64,000 nucleotides of DNA from Candidatus Eremiobacterota bacterium (GCA_019240525.1 JAFAYE010000001.1:2205300-2269299); one strand, 5' to 3'. Counted from the first letter of the stretch, positions 9,024 through 19,127 are shown. The notes: generated by a model not told the origin, from the sequence alone. Made by a program: numbers and translations.

Positions 9024-9077
9024 AAACGCCAGCTTCCACGGAGGCGGCGTCCGTTCCGTCGGCGCATTTAGGGCGGC

Positions 9078-9842
9078 ATGGAGAAGGTCTATACCTCCTG
9101 TGCGCAGGCCGTCGCCGACATTTCGAGCGGCTCCTCCATTGCGGTCGGCGGTTTCGGATTGAGTGGAATCCCGCACAACTTGATCGAGGCGCTCCTTGAA
9201 CAAGGCGCGTCGGAACTCGTGACGGTTTCGAACAACTGCGGCGTGGATGGATGGGGCTTGGGCGTCCTGCTCGATCGCAAGCGTATACGCCGCACGACCG
9301 GCTCGTACGTGGGTGAAAATCGCGAGTTCGAACGCCAGTATCTCACTGGCGAGCTCGAAGTCGAGCTTGTGCCGCAGGGAACCCTGGCAGAGCGGCTGCG
9401 CGCCGGGGGCTGCGGGATTCCCGGTTTCTACACTCCGGCCGGCGACGGAACGCTCGTGGCCGACGGCGGATTACCTTGGCGTCACCGTGCCGATGGCGGC
9501 GTCGCAGTTGCATCCCCAAAGAAGGAAACGCGCGTCTTCGACGGGCGCGAATACGTGCTCGAAACGGGAATCGTCTGCGATTTCGCCATGGTGCGTGCGT
9601 CGATTGGCGATCGGAGCGGCAATTTGGTCTTCCACAAGGCAACGCGTAATTTCAATCCGCTCTGCGCAATGGCCGGGAAGATTACGATCGCCGAGGTCGA
9701 GGAGCTCGTCGAGCCCGGGGCGATCGATCCCGAAAACGTGCACTTGCCCGGCGTATTCGTTCAACGTATCGTCCACGTCGGCCCGCAGGGGAAACGCATC
9801 GAACGCGTGACGACCCGCAAGCGGCCGCAGGACAAACGTTAG
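9078..9842 (+). CDS. 3-oxoacid/acetate CoA-transferase subunit A
   Basis: Alpha subunit of a class I CoA transferase (ScoA/AtoD/PcaI type), 254 aa. It shows the CoA-binding GGFGLSGIPHNLI near 24-36, SNNCGVDGWGLG, the GTLAERLRAGGCGIPGFYTP block, and GNLVFHKATRNFNPL. Together with the next gene it moves CoA between succinyl-CoA (or acetyl-CoA) and 3-oxo acids. The stop TAG at 9840-9842 is followed directly by the ATG of subunit B. Succinyl-CoA:acetoacetate is the commonest assignment, but 3-oxoadipate transferase is possible. Confidence 0.93.
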   Translation: MEKVYTSCAQAVADISSGSSIAVGGFGLSGIPHNLIEALLEQGASELVTVSNNCGVDGWGLGVLLDRKRIRRTTGSYVGENREFERQYLTGELEVELVPQGTLAERLRAGGCGIPGFYTPAGDGTLVADGGLPWRHRADGGVAVASPKKETRVFDGREYVLETGIVCDFAMVRASIGDRSGNLVFHKATRNFNPLCAMAGKITIAEVEELVEPGAIDPENVHLPGVFVQRIVHVGPQGKRIERVTTRKRPQDKR

Positions 9843-10514
9843 ATGCCGCTCACGCGAACGCAACTTGCGGCACGCGTCGCGCAAGAGCTACGCGACGGTC
9901 AGTACGTCAATCTTGGCATTGGCTTGCCAACGCTGATCCCGAACTACGTACCGTCGGAGATCACGGTTACCTTGCAGAGCGAGAACGGCATTCTCGGGAT
10001 GGGGCCCTACCCGTACGAGGGTGAAGAAGATCCCGACTTGATCAACGCCGGAAAGGAGACGGTGACGGTGCTTGCGGGCGCGTCGTTCTTCGATTCCGCG
10101 CTCTCTTTCGGGATGATTCGCGGCGGACACATCGACCTCGCGGTTCTCGGCGCGATGCAAGTTTCGGAACAAGGCGATCTCGCGAACTGGATGATCCCCG
10201 GAAAGCTGGTGAAGGGAATGGGCGGCGCGATGGATCTCGTTCATGGTGCAAAGCGCGTGATCGTCATGATGGAGCACGTTGCGAAAGGCAACGCTCATAA
10301 GATATTGCGCCGGTGCACGCTGCCGTTGACCGGCAAGCGCGTCGTCCATCGAATCATCACCGATATGGGCACGATGGACGTGGGCACCGACGGTTTGATT
10401 GTGCGCGAGCTCGCACCCGGCGTCACCCTCGACGAACTTCAGGCGGCCACGGAGCCGAAACTGCACGTCCCCGTCGAACCGATGATTATGGACATCCCTG
10501 CAGGCGTAGCGTAA
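9843..10514 (+). CDS. 3-oxoacid/acetate CoA-transferase subunit B
   Basis: Beta subunit, 223 aa, carrying the active-site Glu47 in SENGILGMG. Other family blocks: [50 protein letters not shown]. No gap to subunit A, so the two are made in equal amounts. Followed within 18 bp by a lipoprotein gene that has its own strong ribosome site. Confidence 0.94.
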   Translation: MPLTRTQLAARVAQELRDGQYVNLGIGLPTLIPNYVPSEITVTLQSENGILGMGPYPYEGEEDPDLINAGKETVTVLAGASFFDSALSFGMIRGGHIDLAVLGAMQVSEQGDLANWMIPGKLVKGMGGAMDLVHGAKRVIVMMEHVAKGNAHKILRRCTLPLTGKRVVHRIITDMGTMDVGTDGLIVRELAPGVTLDELQAATEPKLHVPVEPMIMDIPAGVA

Positions 10515-10531
10515 TATCACGAGGAGATATC

Positions 10532-11824
10532 GTGCCGATTCGCTCCCTTCTCTTCTTTGTGCTCGCAACGACGGTCGGTTCCGGCATCGCCGGCTGCGGC
10601 GGCAGCACGAGCCCGATTTCGGCGACGACTACCACATCGGCGGCCCGCCGGGAACTCTCTCCGCCGCAACCACACGTCAGTTGGCTTCAGCCCGGGTTGA
10701 ACTCCGAACACGCGGCCGACAACGCTACGGAGAAAGCACTAAAGCCCGGGACGATCTCCAACCTCAAGATGGCCTGGTCGTTCGCGACGGGGGGCACCAT
10801 CTCGGAGCCCGTGCTCACCGACGGAACCTTGGCGATTGCAAACTCCAGCGACGGGTATCTGTACGCAATCGATGTGAGATCCGGAACGCAGAAGTGGAGC
10901 TTTCAAACGAATGCGTCGCCAAATAACGGCTTGACCGCTGCGGCCGTCGCCGGCGACCTCGTCTACACCGGCTGTAATATCAACGACAACAACGAACAAG
11001 AAGGCCTCTGCGCCGTCAACGAAGCCACGGGCGTGTTGCTGTGGAGCTGGTATTACGACTGTACGTGCAAACACGCCGCATTCATCGCAACCGGCCCGGT
11101 CGTTTCGGGTTCGACGGTCCTCTTCGGTTACTTTACGGGTGGCGCGAGCGGAAAGAAAACGGTAACCGCCCTGAACGCTGCTACCGGCGAACTTCTTTGG
11201 CAGACGACGGCCGGTTCGGGCTCCGCGTCGGGCGGCTTGGCCAACTCAATCGCCGCGATCGACAACGGGAACGTCTACGTTGGTACCGATAAGGGACTCT
11301 GTTCGCTGCAGCTCGGCAGCGGTGTTGAAAACTGGTGCAACGGTCCCAACGATCTGGGGATCGCGCCGGCGGTGGCAAACGGCGTGGTCTTCATCAACAC
11401 GCTCCACAATGGTTTCTATGCGTTAAACGAAGCGACGGGCAACAAGATTTGGCAGTATACGCCCGCTACGGGTTACAGCGGACCTTGGAATCCGCCGGCG
11501 GTTGATGGGGCCACCGTCTATTTCACGACGACGCAAACGAATGGGACCCTCTACGCGCTCAACGCCGCCGATGGTTCGCCGATCTTCGCGAGCGGCGGCA
11601 GCGGTTCGGGCGCCGATGCACTCAGCTCGCCGTCGGTGGCGAATCGAATCGTTTACGTTACGTGTGGTGCCGGGATTTGCGCCTACGACGCGACGACGGG
11701 AGCCTTGCTCGTCGCGCAAGGGCGTAACGGTTCAGCCAACTCACCGCCGGCAATCGCCTACGGTAGAATCTACAACGGTTGCGGAGCTAGCAGCGGCAAC
11801 TCAGTCTGCATGTACGACCTGTAG
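10532..11824 (+). CDS. PQQ-like beta-propeller repeat lipoprotein
   Basis: 430 aa. The GTG at 10532 is chosen because GAGGAG lies 5 nt upstream (10521-10526) and the product then starts with a lipoprotein signal peptide (VPIRSLLFFVLATT, lipobox IAGC). The mature part has repeated PQQ/BamB-type blades with A-x-D/N-x-x-T/S-G-x-x-x-W motifs (AIDVRSGTQKWSF, AVNEATGVLLWSW, ALNAATGELLWQ, ALNEATGNKIWQY). No catalytic dehydrogenase residues seen, so a scaffold or binding role is more likely than quinoprotein catalysis. Overlaps the convergent ABC transporter by 24 bp. Confidence 0.88.
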   Translation: MPIRSLLFFVLATTVGSGIAGCGGSTSPISATTTTSAARRELSPPQPHVSWLQPGLNSEHAADNATEKALKPGTISNLKMAWSFATGGTISEPVLTDGTLAIANSSDGYLYAIDVRSGTQKWSFQTNASPNNGLTAAAVAGDLVYTGCNINDNNEQEGLCAVNEATGVLLWSWYYDCTCKHAAFIATGPVVSGSTVLFGYFTGGASGKKTVTALNAATGELLWQTTAGSGSASGGLANSIAAIDNGNVYVGTDKGLCSLQLGSGVENWCNGPNDLGIAPAVANGVVFINTLHNGFYALNEATGNKIWQYTPATGYSGPWNPPAVDGATVYFTTTQTNGTLYALNAADGSPIFASGGSGSGADALSSPSVANRIVYVTCGAGICAYDATTGALLVAQGRNGSANSPPAIAYGRIYNGCGASSGNSVCMYDL

Positions 11825-13639
11825 CGGAGCCGACTGCGACCCCGCAGCGCGAAACTGCGTCTGGTAGAGGCGGGCGTAGAGCCCACCGCGCGCGAGCAAG
11901 GCGGCGTGCCTTCCCTGCTCGACGATCCGGCCCTCGTCGACGACGAAGATGACGTCGGCTGCCAGCACCGTTGAAAGACGATGCGCGATGACCAAACTCG
12001 TACGGCCGCGCATCACGACCTCGAGCGCACGCTGAATGGCGGCTTCGTTTTCGTAGTCGAGCGAGCTGGTCGCTTCGTCGAGAATTAAGATTCGCGGATC
12101 CTTCAAAAGCACGCGGGCGATTGCGAGCCGTTGACGCTCGCCGCCGGACAGCTTATGCCCGCGCTCGCCGACGATCGTCTCGTACCGGTTGGGCAGCGAC
12201 GCAATGAAGTCGGCGATGTTGGCGGCGCGCGCGGCGGCCTCGAGTTCGCTATCGGTTGCGTCGGGCTTGCCGTAACGCAGATTCGCGGCGACTGTATCGT
12301 GAAAGAGATACGTCTCCTGCGTGACGATTCCGATGTCGCGTCGCAACGAATCTAAAGTGACCTTGCGAACGTCGTGTCCATCCACGAGAACGCGGCCACC
12401 TTGTGGGTCGTAAAAACGCGGCACCAGCTGCGTGATCGTCGTTTTTCCGGCGCCCGACGGTCCGACGAATGCCGCCACCTCGCCAGGGCGTACCTGAAAC
12501 GAAACGCCGTTGAGGATGTCACGGGTTCCGTCGTAGGCGAAGACGACGTTTTCAAAGGCAATCTCGCCGGCAACCCCCGGCAGCGCGATCGCATCGGGCG
12601 GATCGTACTCCTCCGGGGTCATGTCGAGATACTCGAAAATTCGCTCGAAGACCGCCAGCGCGCTGACGATTTGAACTTGAATCCCGGCAAGCGAGGCCGC
12701 CGGTCCGTAGAGCCGGCCTTGAATGAACGAGACGAAAGCGACGATGACGCCGACCTTGAGGCTCGAAACGATCGCCAACCAACCGCCGCCGAACCAAACG
12801 ACGGCCGGACCGACGACGACCATGGCCATGACCGAGGCCAAAAACCAGCGGCCGACCATCGCCAAATCAATTTCGAGCTGCATAAGCCGCGTTCCAACGG
12901 TGTAAAAGCGGGAGCGCTCGTAGGCTTCGCGCGCAAACGACTTGATTAAGGTGATGCCCGAGATCGAAAGCGTCTCTTGCGTGATCGACTCGATCTCGTC
13001 GCGTTTCTCGCGCGTGTTCTTGCGAATCGCGTACATCCGCCGCCCGACCGGCCCGAGCGGAAAGACCATCAGCGGGACGATCGCCACCGAAATGAGCGCA
13101 AGCCGCCAATTCCAAGCGAACATCGCGATCACGGTCGTTCCAATGATCACGGCGTTGGTAACGATTGAGGTGAGGGTGCCGGTAACGACGTTGTCGACGT
13201 TGTCGACGTCGTTGCTGACGCGGTTCATGATCTCGCCGGTCTTCGTGCCGGTGAAGAAGTGCAACGGCATGCGGTGCAGGTGGGCGACCAGACTCGTGCG
13301 GATGTCCCGCATGATCCCTTCGCCGACAAGCGAGTTGAGATAGCCCTGAAGTACTCCGATCGCGGCGGCGAGCAATGCCGACCCGAGAATAATGCCCACG
13401 TCGATGGCGAGTTCGCGCACGTTGCGATGCGGAATCGCCACATCGATGATGCGGGCCGTGATGAAGCCCGGCACGAGCCCAAGCGCCGAAACGGCCACGA
13501 TGCAACCCAGCACCGTGACTTGCTGGCGCCAATACGGAGCGAAGAGCGCGCCCATTCGCTTCCAATCGACGCGCCGCTTCACTTTCGGTTTTTCAGGCTG
13601 ATAGATGTTCGACCACATCAGCCCGTGCCCGGCCATCAC
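11801..13639 (-). CDS. ABC exporter, fused membrane and ATPase domains
   Basis: 612-aa half-transporter of the MsbA/LmrA (lipid or multidrug) type. Six membrane helices span about 40-325, followed by the nucleotide-binding domain: Walker A GPSGAGKTT (393-401), Q-loop VTQETYLFHD, signature LSGGERQR (497-504), Walker B ILILDEATSSLD (517-528), and H-loop IAHRLST. It works as a homo- or heterodimer in the inner membrane; substrate unknown. A GTG (13639) and an ATG (13636) are adjacent starts with AGGA upstream. It lies 12 bp after the VOC gene on the same strand and is probably co-transcribed. Confidence 0.93.
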   Translation of the reverse strand: MMAGHGLMWSNIYQPEKPKVKRRVDWKRMGALFAPYWRQQVTVLGCIVAVSALGLVPGFITARIIDVAIPHRNVRELAIDVGIILGSALLAAAIGVLQGYLNSLVGEGIMRDIRTSLVAHLHRMPLHFFTGTKTGEIMNRVSNDVDNVDNVVTGTLTSIVTNAVIIGTTVIAMFAWNWRLALISVAIVPLMVFPLGPVGRRMYAIRKNTREKRDEIESITQETLSISGITLIKSFAREAYERSRFYTVGTRLMQLEIDLAMVGRWFLASVMAMVVVGPAVVWFGGGWLAIVSSLKVGVIVAFVSFIQGRLYGPAASLAGIQVQIVSALAVFERIFEYLDMTPEEYDPPDAIALPGVAGEIAFENVVFAYDGTRDILNGVSFQVRPGEVAAFVGPSGAGKTTITQLVPRFYDPQGGRVLVDGHDVRKVTLDSLRRDIGIVTQETYLFHDTVAANLRYGKPDATDSELEAAARAANIADFIASLPNRYETIVGERGHKLSGGERQRLAIARVLLKDPRILILDEATSSLDYENEAAIQRALEVVMRGRTSLVIAHRLSTVLAADVIFVVDEGRIVEQGRHAALLARGGLYARLYQTQFRAAGSQSAPLQVVHAD

Positions 13640-13651
13640 GGCTTGGAGGTC

Positions 13652-14020
13652 CTAATGTGGAACGGTGACCTGATGGAGGCCGACCTTGTTGCCCTCCAAG
13701 TCACTGAACGATGCAATTTTGCAAACCGGCGTCGCATAGGGGTCTTCGACCTCGACGCCTTTCGCGCGCAGATCGGCGATGACGTTGTCGATGTTATCAA
13801 CCTCGAAGACGACCCCCGAGGCACTTCCCGGCTCACGCTCTTGCCACTCGTGCCACAAAACGGAAAAGTAACCGTTTCCGAGGTTTGCTTCGTTGTATTT
13901 TTCCACGCCGTCTTCTTCGAAGGGGCCGCTAAACTTGAGGCCCAGCTTCTCTTCGTACCATTTGCGCAAGCCGGCAACGTCTTTGGCCGGATACGCCGTA
14001 AACGCAATCTCTTTGATCAC
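13652..14020 (-). CDS. VOC (glyoxalase/bleomycin-resistance fold) protein
   Basis: 122 aa, one vicinal-oxygen-chelate domain with two beta-alpha-beta-beta-beta modules: IAFTAYPAKDVAGLRKWYEE at the start and GVVFEVDNIDNVIADLRAKG then DLEGNKVGLHQ in the second half. Members bind metal or small hydrophobic substrates and range from glyoxalases to resistance proteins. The substrate is not predictable. Located just upstream of the ABC exporter on the same strand, which could hint at a detoxification pair. A likely terminator separates it from dnaJ. Confidence 0.85.
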   Translation of the reverse strand: MIKEIAFTAYPAKDVAGLRKWYEEKLGLKFSGPFEEDGVEKYNEANLGNGYFSVLWHEWQEREPGSASGVVFEVDNIDNVIADLRAKGVEVEDPYATPVCKIASFSDLEGNKVGLHQVTVPH

Positions 14021-14035
14021 GAACTTCTCCTACAA

Positions 14036-14070
14036 CAGAAATAAAGGGTTTGGGTTCTTCGCTAAACCCC
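14036..14070 (-). terminator. Rho-independent terminator after dnaK-grpE-dnaJ
   Basis: On the minus strand, about 50 nt after the dnaJ stop, GGGTTT (14064-14069) pairs with AAACCC (14046-14051), followed by a T-rich run read from 14045 down to 14036 (TTTATTTCTG). Position and shape fit an intrinsic terminator closing the chaperone operon before the VOC gene. Confidence 0.6.
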
Positions 14071-14117
14071 ATCGGGCCACTCCCGGTTGCCGTTGCGGCC
14101 GGCGAAGCCTCGCGGCG

Positions 14118-15122
14118 CTACGCTTTGCCGTTGCGCAACGATGAGAGCTCTCTAAAGAGCTTCTGTTCCTTTTCGGAGAGATTCTGTGGAAGCTGACCGA
14201 TGAGACGTACGTATTCGTCGCCGTTTCCGCTGCCTTTGACGTGGGGAATGCCGCGACCCGAGAGGCGCAGCAGGCGGTTGTTCTGGGTGCCCGCAGGGAC
14301 GGTCATCGCGACCTCGCCGCTGAGCGTTGGAACGTTGACTTCGCCACCCAAGACGAGATCGTAGATACTGACCGGCAGATCGACGTAAAGGTCGTCACCC
14401 TTGCGTTTGTACGTCGCATCTTCTTGGAGCGTAACGATGAGATGCAGGTCGCCGGGCGGGCCCCCGTTGATGCCGGCGCCCCCTTGCCCGGCCAGACGAA
14501 TTCGTTGGCCCGCAGCGATGCCGCGCGGAATGGTCACCTCGAATCGTTTATTGAACAGGACGCGCCCAGTGCCGTGGCACTGTGGACAGAGCTGCCCGTT
14601 TTCGGTGCCCGCGCCGTGGCAGCGTGGACAGCGATCTTCGATCTGCAACGAGACTGCCTTGGACCCGCCGGCGTAAACATCGCGCAGGTTGAGCTCGATC
14701 GTCGTTTCCAGATCTTGGCCGCGCCGCTCGAGACCTGGTGCGCGCGCGGTCTGCCGCCGGCCGACGCTGGAAAAAAACATATCGAAGAAATCCGAAAAGC
14801 CGCTTGGAGCGCCCGCGCCGCCAAGATCGAACTCAAACTCTTCGTCGCCGACGGTGCTGCGATAGCGCCGCTGTTGTTCGGCTTGATGCGCGGCCTGCTG
14901 CCAATTCGGGCCGAGAACGTCGTACTTTTTGCGTTTTTCCGGATCGCCCAACACCTCGTAGGCCTCGGAAATCTCTTTAAACTTTTCCTCAGCCTCTTTC
15001 GGGTTTTTCGGATTCGCATCGGGATGCCACTTGCGAGCCAGCTTCCGATAGGCGGACTTGATGTCTTTCTCGGCCGCATTCTTCGGAACGCCTAAGATCG
15101 CATAATAGTCCTTAAAGTTCAT
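14118..15122 (-). CDS. dnaJ: DnaJ-type co-chaperone with reduced zinc finger
   Basis: J-domain protein that delivers substrates to DnaK and stimulates its ATPase. 334 aa: J domain 1-70 with HPD at 33-35, a short Gly/Phe-poor linker containing [14 protein letters not shown], a zinc centre, then the two beta-sandwich C-terminal domains. Classical DnaJ has four CxxCxGxG repeats (8 Cys, two zincs). Here only two are seen, CPRCHGAG (C165, C168) and CPQCHGTG (C179, C182), enough for one zinc. It is thus intermediate between DnaJ and CbpA. ATG overlaps the grpE stop by 4 nt. Confidence 0.9.
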   Translation of the reverse strand: MNFKDYYAILGVPKNAAEKDIKSAYRKLARKWHPDANPKNPKEAEEKFKEISEAYEVLGDPEKRKKYDVLGPNWQQAAHQAEQQRRYRSTVGDEEFEFDLGGAGAPSGFSDFFDMFFSSVGRRQTARAPGLERRGQDLETTIELNLRDVYAGGSKAVSLQIEDRCPRCHGAGTENGQLCPQCHGTGRVLFNKRFEVTIPRGIAAGQRIRLAGQGGAGINGGPPGDLHLIVTLQEDATYKRKGDDLYVDLPVSIYDLVLGGEVNVPTLSGEVAMTVPAGTQNNRLLRLSGRGIPHVKGSGNGDEYVRLIGQLPQNLSEKEQKLFRELSSLRNGKA

Positions 15123-15649
15123 TCGTCGCGATGCTTCGCCACGATCACCTTCGCCGGGCGAAGTAGCTCGCCACCGAGCGTATAGCCCTTTTCGGTGACC
15201 TCGACGACGGTATCCTCGGCCACGCCGTCGGGTGTCGCGGTTCCAACCGCCTCGGCAACGCGCGGATCGAAAGGCTCGCCTTGAACCTCGACAGGTTTTA
15301 CGCCTTCGCCGGCCATGACGGCTTCGAACCCGCGCAACGTCTGCTCGAGGCCGCCGCGCAGCATTTCCACGCTTGCGTTCGATTGTAACGCGCGCTGCAG
15401 ATTGTCGAGCACCGGAAGCAGGCGCTCGAGCAGCATTCTGCGGCGCGACGAGACCATCGAGTCTATGTCGCGCTGCATTCGTTTCCGGTAGTTATCGAAG
15501 TCGGCCACGGAGAGAAGGAACTTTCCATAGTTCTCGTCCGCGCGAGCATTGGCCGCGGCGAGCTGCTCCTCGAGCGAGGGAGTCGCCGCGGCTTCTTCTA
15601 TGGTGGCTTCACCGGCCTCGGTTCTTAGAACCGCCGAATCGTCTGACAT
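15119..15649 (-). CDS. grpE: Nucleotide exchange factor GrpE
   Basis: Releases ADP from DnaK. 176 aa from the ATG at 15649; the longer upstream reading only runs through dnaK in another frame. An acidic N-terminus is followed by a long coiled coil ([34 protein letters not shown]) and the beta-wing domain (EGEPFDPR-like [34 protein letters not shown]). It lies 22 bp behind dnaK and overlaps dnaJ by 4 nt. Confidence 0.95.
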   Translation of the reverse strand: MSDDSAVLRTEAGEATIEEAAATPSLEEQLAAANARADENYGKFLLSVADFDNYRKRMQRDIDSMVSSRRRMLLERLLPVLDNLQRALQSNASVEMLRGGLEQTLRGFEAVMAGEGVKPVEVQGEPFDPRVAEAVGTATPDGVAEDTVVEVTEKGYTLGGELLRPAKVIVAKHRDE

Positions 15650-15671
15650 CGGTACTTCGTTCAAGTCGAGC

Positions 15672-17522
15672 CTATTTGGCTTCTTTGAACTCGGCGTCGA
15701 TGACGTCTTCGCCGCCGGCTCCGGCAGCGGAACCGTTGCCGGTCGGTGCGCCGTCGCCCGTGGGAGGAGCCTGTTCGCCTTGCGGACCCGCAGCCTTGTA
15801 GAGCAACTCGGCCATCTTGTAACTTGCCTGCTGCAACGTCTCGATTGCCGGTTTGATCTCCGCGACCGTGCCGTTCTCGCTGACGCGTTTGAGCTCGCCG
15901 AGCGCCTTTTCCACTTCGCCTCGCGCGCCGGTGTCGAGCTTCTCGCCGACTTCCTTGAGCGACTTCTCGGTGGAGTAGATGAGGCTCGACGCGTTGTTCC
16001 GTACCTCCGCCTCTTCGCGCTTCGCCTTGTCGGCCTCGGATTGAAGTTCGGCGTCGCGAACCATTCGGTCGACCTCATCCTTGTTGAGGTTTGTCGAGGC
16101 CGTGATCGTGATCGCTTGCTCCTTGCCGGTGCCGAGATCTTTCGCGCTCACATTGACGATGCCGTTCGCATCGATGTTGAACGTTACTTCGATCTGGGGT
16201 ACGCCGCGAGGGGCCGGCGGAATGCCTTCGAGCCGGAATCGTCCGAGCGTCTTGTTATCTTGCGCCATCGGGCGTTCGCCCTGAAGCACGTGGATGTCGA
16301 CCGACGTTTGGCCGTCTTCGGCCGTCGTAAAGATCTGCGATTTCTTCGTCGGAATCGTCGTGTTGCGATCGATGAGTTTCGTCAGCACGCCGCCCAGCGT
16401 CTCGAGGCCAAGCGAAAGAGGCGTAACGTCGAGCAAGACCACGTCGCGGACTTCACCCGAAAGCACACCGGCTTGAATCGCCGCGCCGACCGCGACGACT
16501 TCGTCGGGGTTGACGGTAAGATTCGGTTCCTTACCAGTCAGCTTGCGCACGAGTTCCTGAATAACCGGCATGCGCGTCGCACCGCCGACCATAATGACTT
16601 CGTCGATCTTCGAAACGTCGAGCTTTGCGTCGGCAATTGCATTCCGGAACGGGCCGACGCACCGATCGGTGAGATCGCCCGTGAGTTCCTCGAATTTCGC
16701 CCGCGTGAGCGTGTAGTCGAGATGCTTGGGTCCTTCTTGATCGGCCGTGATGAAGGGTAGGTTGATACTCGTTTGCACGACCGACGAGAGCTCGATCTTC
16801 GCTTTTTCGGCCGCCTCGGTAAGGCGCTGCATTGCCTGCTTGTCTTTAGCTAAGTCGATGCCTTGGTCGCGGCGGAACTGATCGACGAGCCATTCCACGA
16901 CGCGATGGTCGTAATCATCGCCGCCGAGTCGTGTGTCGCCGTTGGTCGCCTTCACCTCGAAGACGCCGTCGCCAACCTCGAGAATCGACACGTCGTACGT
17001 GCCGCCGCCGAGGTCCCAAACGAGAATTGTTTCGTTGCCTTTCTTATCGAGGCCGTAGGCGAGCGCCGCCGCGGTCGGCTCGTTGATGATTCGCAAGACG
17101 TCGAGTCCCGCGATCTTGCCCGCATCCTTCGTCGCTTGGCGCTGCGAATCGTTGAAATAGGCGGGCACCGTGATGACCGCTTTGGTCACCCGTTCGCCCA
17201 AATAGTTGCTCGCGTCATTCACGAGCTTTTGCAGGATCATCGCCGAGATTTCTTGCGGCGTATAATCCTTGCCGTCGATCTTGACGTTGTAGTCTCCCTC
17301 GCCCATATGTCGCTTGATCGAACTGATCGTGCGATCGGGATTGGTGATCGCCTGACGCTTTGCAAGCTGGCCGACGAGACGTTCGCCGGTCTTTGTAAAG
17401 GCGACGACGGAAGGCGTCGTACGCGAGCCTTCGGCGTTTGGAATGACGACGGGCTGAGTGCCCTCCATGACGGCGACGACGGAGTTGGTCGTGCCGAGGT
17501 CGATACCGACCGTTTTAGCCAT
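15672..17522 (-). CDS. dnaK: Hsp70 chaperone DnaK
   Basis: 616 aa. Nucleotide-binding domain signatures: [16 protein letters not shown] (6-21), [32 protein letters not shown]. Substrate-binding domain begins after the linker [18 protein letters not shown], and the tail ends in [12 protein letters not shown] at 17522 with AGGA 6 nt upstream. Heads dnaK-grpE-dnaJ. I see no HrcA gene and no CIRCE element in the 354-bp upstream region, so its heat control is not obvious; a structured element lies about 230 bp upstream. Confidence 0.98.
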   Translation of the reverse strand: MAKTVGIDLGTTNSVVAVMEGTQPVVIPNAEGSRTTPSVVAFTKTGERLVGQLAKRQAITNPDRTISSIKRHMGEGDYNVKIDGKDYTPQEISAMILQKLVNDASNYLGERVTKAVITVPAYFNDSQRQATKDAGKIAGLDVLRIINEPTAAALAYGLDKKGNETILVWDLGGGTYDVSILEVGDGVFEVKATNGDTRLGGDDYDHRVVEWLVDQFRRDQGIDLAKDKQAMQRLTEAAEKAKIELSSVVQTSINLPFITADQEGPKHLDYTLTRAKFEELTGDLTDRCVGPFRNAIADAKLDVSKIDEVIMVGGATRMPVIQELVRKLTGKEPNLTVNPDEVVAVGAAIQAGVLSGEVRDVVLLDVTPLSLGLETLGGVLTKLIDRNTTIPTKKSQIFTTAEDGQTSVDIHVLQGERPMAQDNKTLGRFRLEGIPPAPRGVPQIEVTFNIDANGIVNVSAKDLGTGKEQAITITASTNLNKDEVDRMVRDAELQSEADKAKREEAEVRNNASSLIYSTEKSLKEVGEKLDTGARGEVEKALGELKRVSENGTVAEIKPAIETLQQASYKMAELLYKAAGPQGEQAPPTGDGAPTGNGSAAGAGGEDVIDAEFKEAK

Positions 17523-17876
17523 AAATTTCCTGTACCTCGTTGTGCAGATGACCGACTTTTCTGGACCAGCTTTGCCGGAGATCGCGCGTGGAGCTGAGGT
17601 AAGACCCGCGCGCCGGACCCGGGGGCGCCTTGCCGCTTACGACAAGTCGGAGTGAAGAATACCGCATCATCATACCCGATGCGCGGTAAGAGTTGTTTCG
17701 CTACTTATAACAATGAAGGGCCGCCCCAGGTTGCAGGACCGGCCTGCAAAGGCTCAGATTTGGTCCAGCTCTTTGTCGCCTCGGGCCTCGTTTACCATAG
17801 TAAACGTCGGCCGCTCGGCTCCTCGATCTGAGCCAAATCTGTGCCTTTGAGTTGAGGTATGCGCTGAGCCCTTGGT
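17523..17876. other. Intergenic region between htrA and dnaK
   Basis: 354 bp with no credible gene. The part next to dnaK should hold its promoter and 5' leader; I find no CIRCE-type inverted repeat. The part near htrA carries the stem-loops annotated separately at 17731-17849, and an AGCCC/GGGCT hairpin around the htrA stop (17867-17884). Confidence 0.6.
17731..17849. ncRNA. Candidate structured RNA or cruciform element
   Basis: Three nested or adjacent inverted repeats. A hairpin TTGCAGG/CCTGCAA with a 5-nt loop covers 17731-17749. A 17-bp stem (17747-17763 with 17833-17849) pairs at 16 of 17 positions. Inside it an exact 7-bp stem CGTTTAC/GTAAACG with loop CATA lies at 17789-17806, extended by GGCC/GGCC pairing after a 1-2 nt bulge. 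No protein frame explains this. Strand is unknown because inverted repeats fold on both; neighbours on either side are minus-strand genes. It could be a small RNA, a leader structure for dnaK or an htrA terminator. I know no Rfam family that fits. Confidence 0.45.
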
Positions 17877-19127
17877 CTAGGGCTGTTGCTCCTCGGGAGG
17901 CTGCTGCTGCCCTTGGCCCTGTTCGACCGAGAGCGGCTGCTCGGCGGGCGTTTCGCCAAGCTTGATCGCGACGAACTTTTTCATGCCCTGGGACCAGACG
18001 TTGAGCCGAATCGTGTCACCGGGTTTTTTCGAGGCGATGTAGTCGTGCAGGTCCTTGATGCTATCGTAGTTCTTACCGTCGGCTTGCAAGATTACGTCGC
18101 CAGGCTGGATGCCGGCTTGATCGGCCGGTGACCCGGAGAAGACTTGCTGTACCGCGACGCCGTCGCTGCCGTTATAGCCGACTTGGTTCTTGATTCCCGC
18201 GGTCAGGTTCGCCATGTAGATGCCGAGAAAGCCGGTGTCGGTACCCTGGTGCGCTCCGGGGTTGCGCTGAAGCGAAGCGACGACGGAACGAATAGTGTTC
18301 GAGGGAATCGCAAAGCCGATGCCTTGCGCGTATGCCGATTTCACCGTCGATTGATTCATGCCGATGACCTGCCCGTCGATGTCGATGAGCGGACCGCCGG
18401 AGTTGCCGGGATTGATCGGCGCGGAGGTCTGAAGAAGACCTTTGAAATCGATCTCGCCGCCGGCCTCAGTCGGAATCGGTTCGGAGCGATTGAAAGCCGA
18501 AACGACGCCAACCGTTACGGTCTGCTGAAGCTGAAGCGGCTCGCCGATCGCGATCGCCCATTGCCCCTGCTCGAGTTTGGTCGAGTCGCCCAGTTGGAGC
18601 GGTGGCGGCAACCTCGAATAGTTGCTGACTTGTAGAAGCCCAACGTCGGCTGCCACATTGTAGGCCACCACATGGGCCGGGACACGGTCGCCGTTCGCAA
18701 AGACGACGGTCAGCTTCGTGATCCGCCCGCCCGATGGAGGCTGCAGCACGTGCGCATTGGTAACGATGTCGCCCTGCGCATCGATCACGAATCCGGAGCC
18801 CGAGGCTTCGCCGCGGTACGGCTGAACGATGTTTGGCCCGCCCTGCCCGCCGAAGAACTGTTGGAAGAAGGGATCGGCGGGAATGACTTGCTGCCCGTTA
18901 ACCTGCTCCGTGATCGCCACCACCGACGACTTCGTGCGCTTCACTGCGCTGACGATGCGATCTTGGTCGCTCACCCCGCTCAGCGGAACGGCCGCGACTG
19001 CGGGTGGCGTGCGATCGGGCCCAGTTGCTCCGCCGAAATGTCCGCTTGCGTAGAGCATCATGAGGAAACTGCCGACAACGGCGCCCACGAGCCCGACAAT
19101 GAGCGTGGGCAGTACGCGATTCTTCAT
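17877..19127 (-). CDS. DegP/HtrA-type periplasmic serine protease
   Basis: Trypsin-like protease with one PDZ domain, membrane-anchored, for envelope protein quality control. The ATG at 19127 (MKNRVLPTLIVG) directly precedes the signal anchor (about 8-28), giving 416 aa. Catalytic triad: His126 (IVTNAHVL), Asp161 (NVAADVGLLQV), Ser243 (INPGNSGGPLIDI). PDZ covers about 290-395 (GVAVQQVFSGSPADQAGIQPG). A Pro/Gln-rich tail follows. Domain layout is nearer to the one-PDZ DegS/HhoA kind than to two-PDZ DegP. Located upstream of the dnaK operon on the same strand. Confidence 0.93.
   Translation of the reverse strand: MKNRVLPTLIVGLVGAVVGSFLMMLYASGHFGGATGPDRTPPAVAAVPLSGVSDQDRIVSAVKRTKSSVVAITEQVNGQQVIPADPFFQQFFGGQGGPNIVQPYRGEASGSGFVIDAQGDIVTNAHVLQPPSGGRITKLTVVFANGDRVPAHVVAYNVAADVGLLQVSNYSRLPPPLQLGDSTKLEQGQWAIAIGEPLQLQQTVTVGVVSAFNRSEPIPTEAGGEIDFKGLLQTSAPINPGNSGGPLIDIDGQVIGMNQSTVKSAYAQGIGFAIPSNTIRSVVASLQRNPGAHQGTDTGFLGIYMANLTAGIKNQVGYNGSDGVAVQQVFSGSPADQAGIQPGDVILQADGKNYDSIKDLHDYIASKKPGDTIRLNVWSQGMKKFVAIKLGETPAEQPLSVEQGQGQQQPPEEQQP

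Noticed and set aside
17523-17730. CIRCE operator upstream of dnaK
   Set aside because: No TTAGCACTC/GAGTGCTAA inverted repeat is present in the leader.
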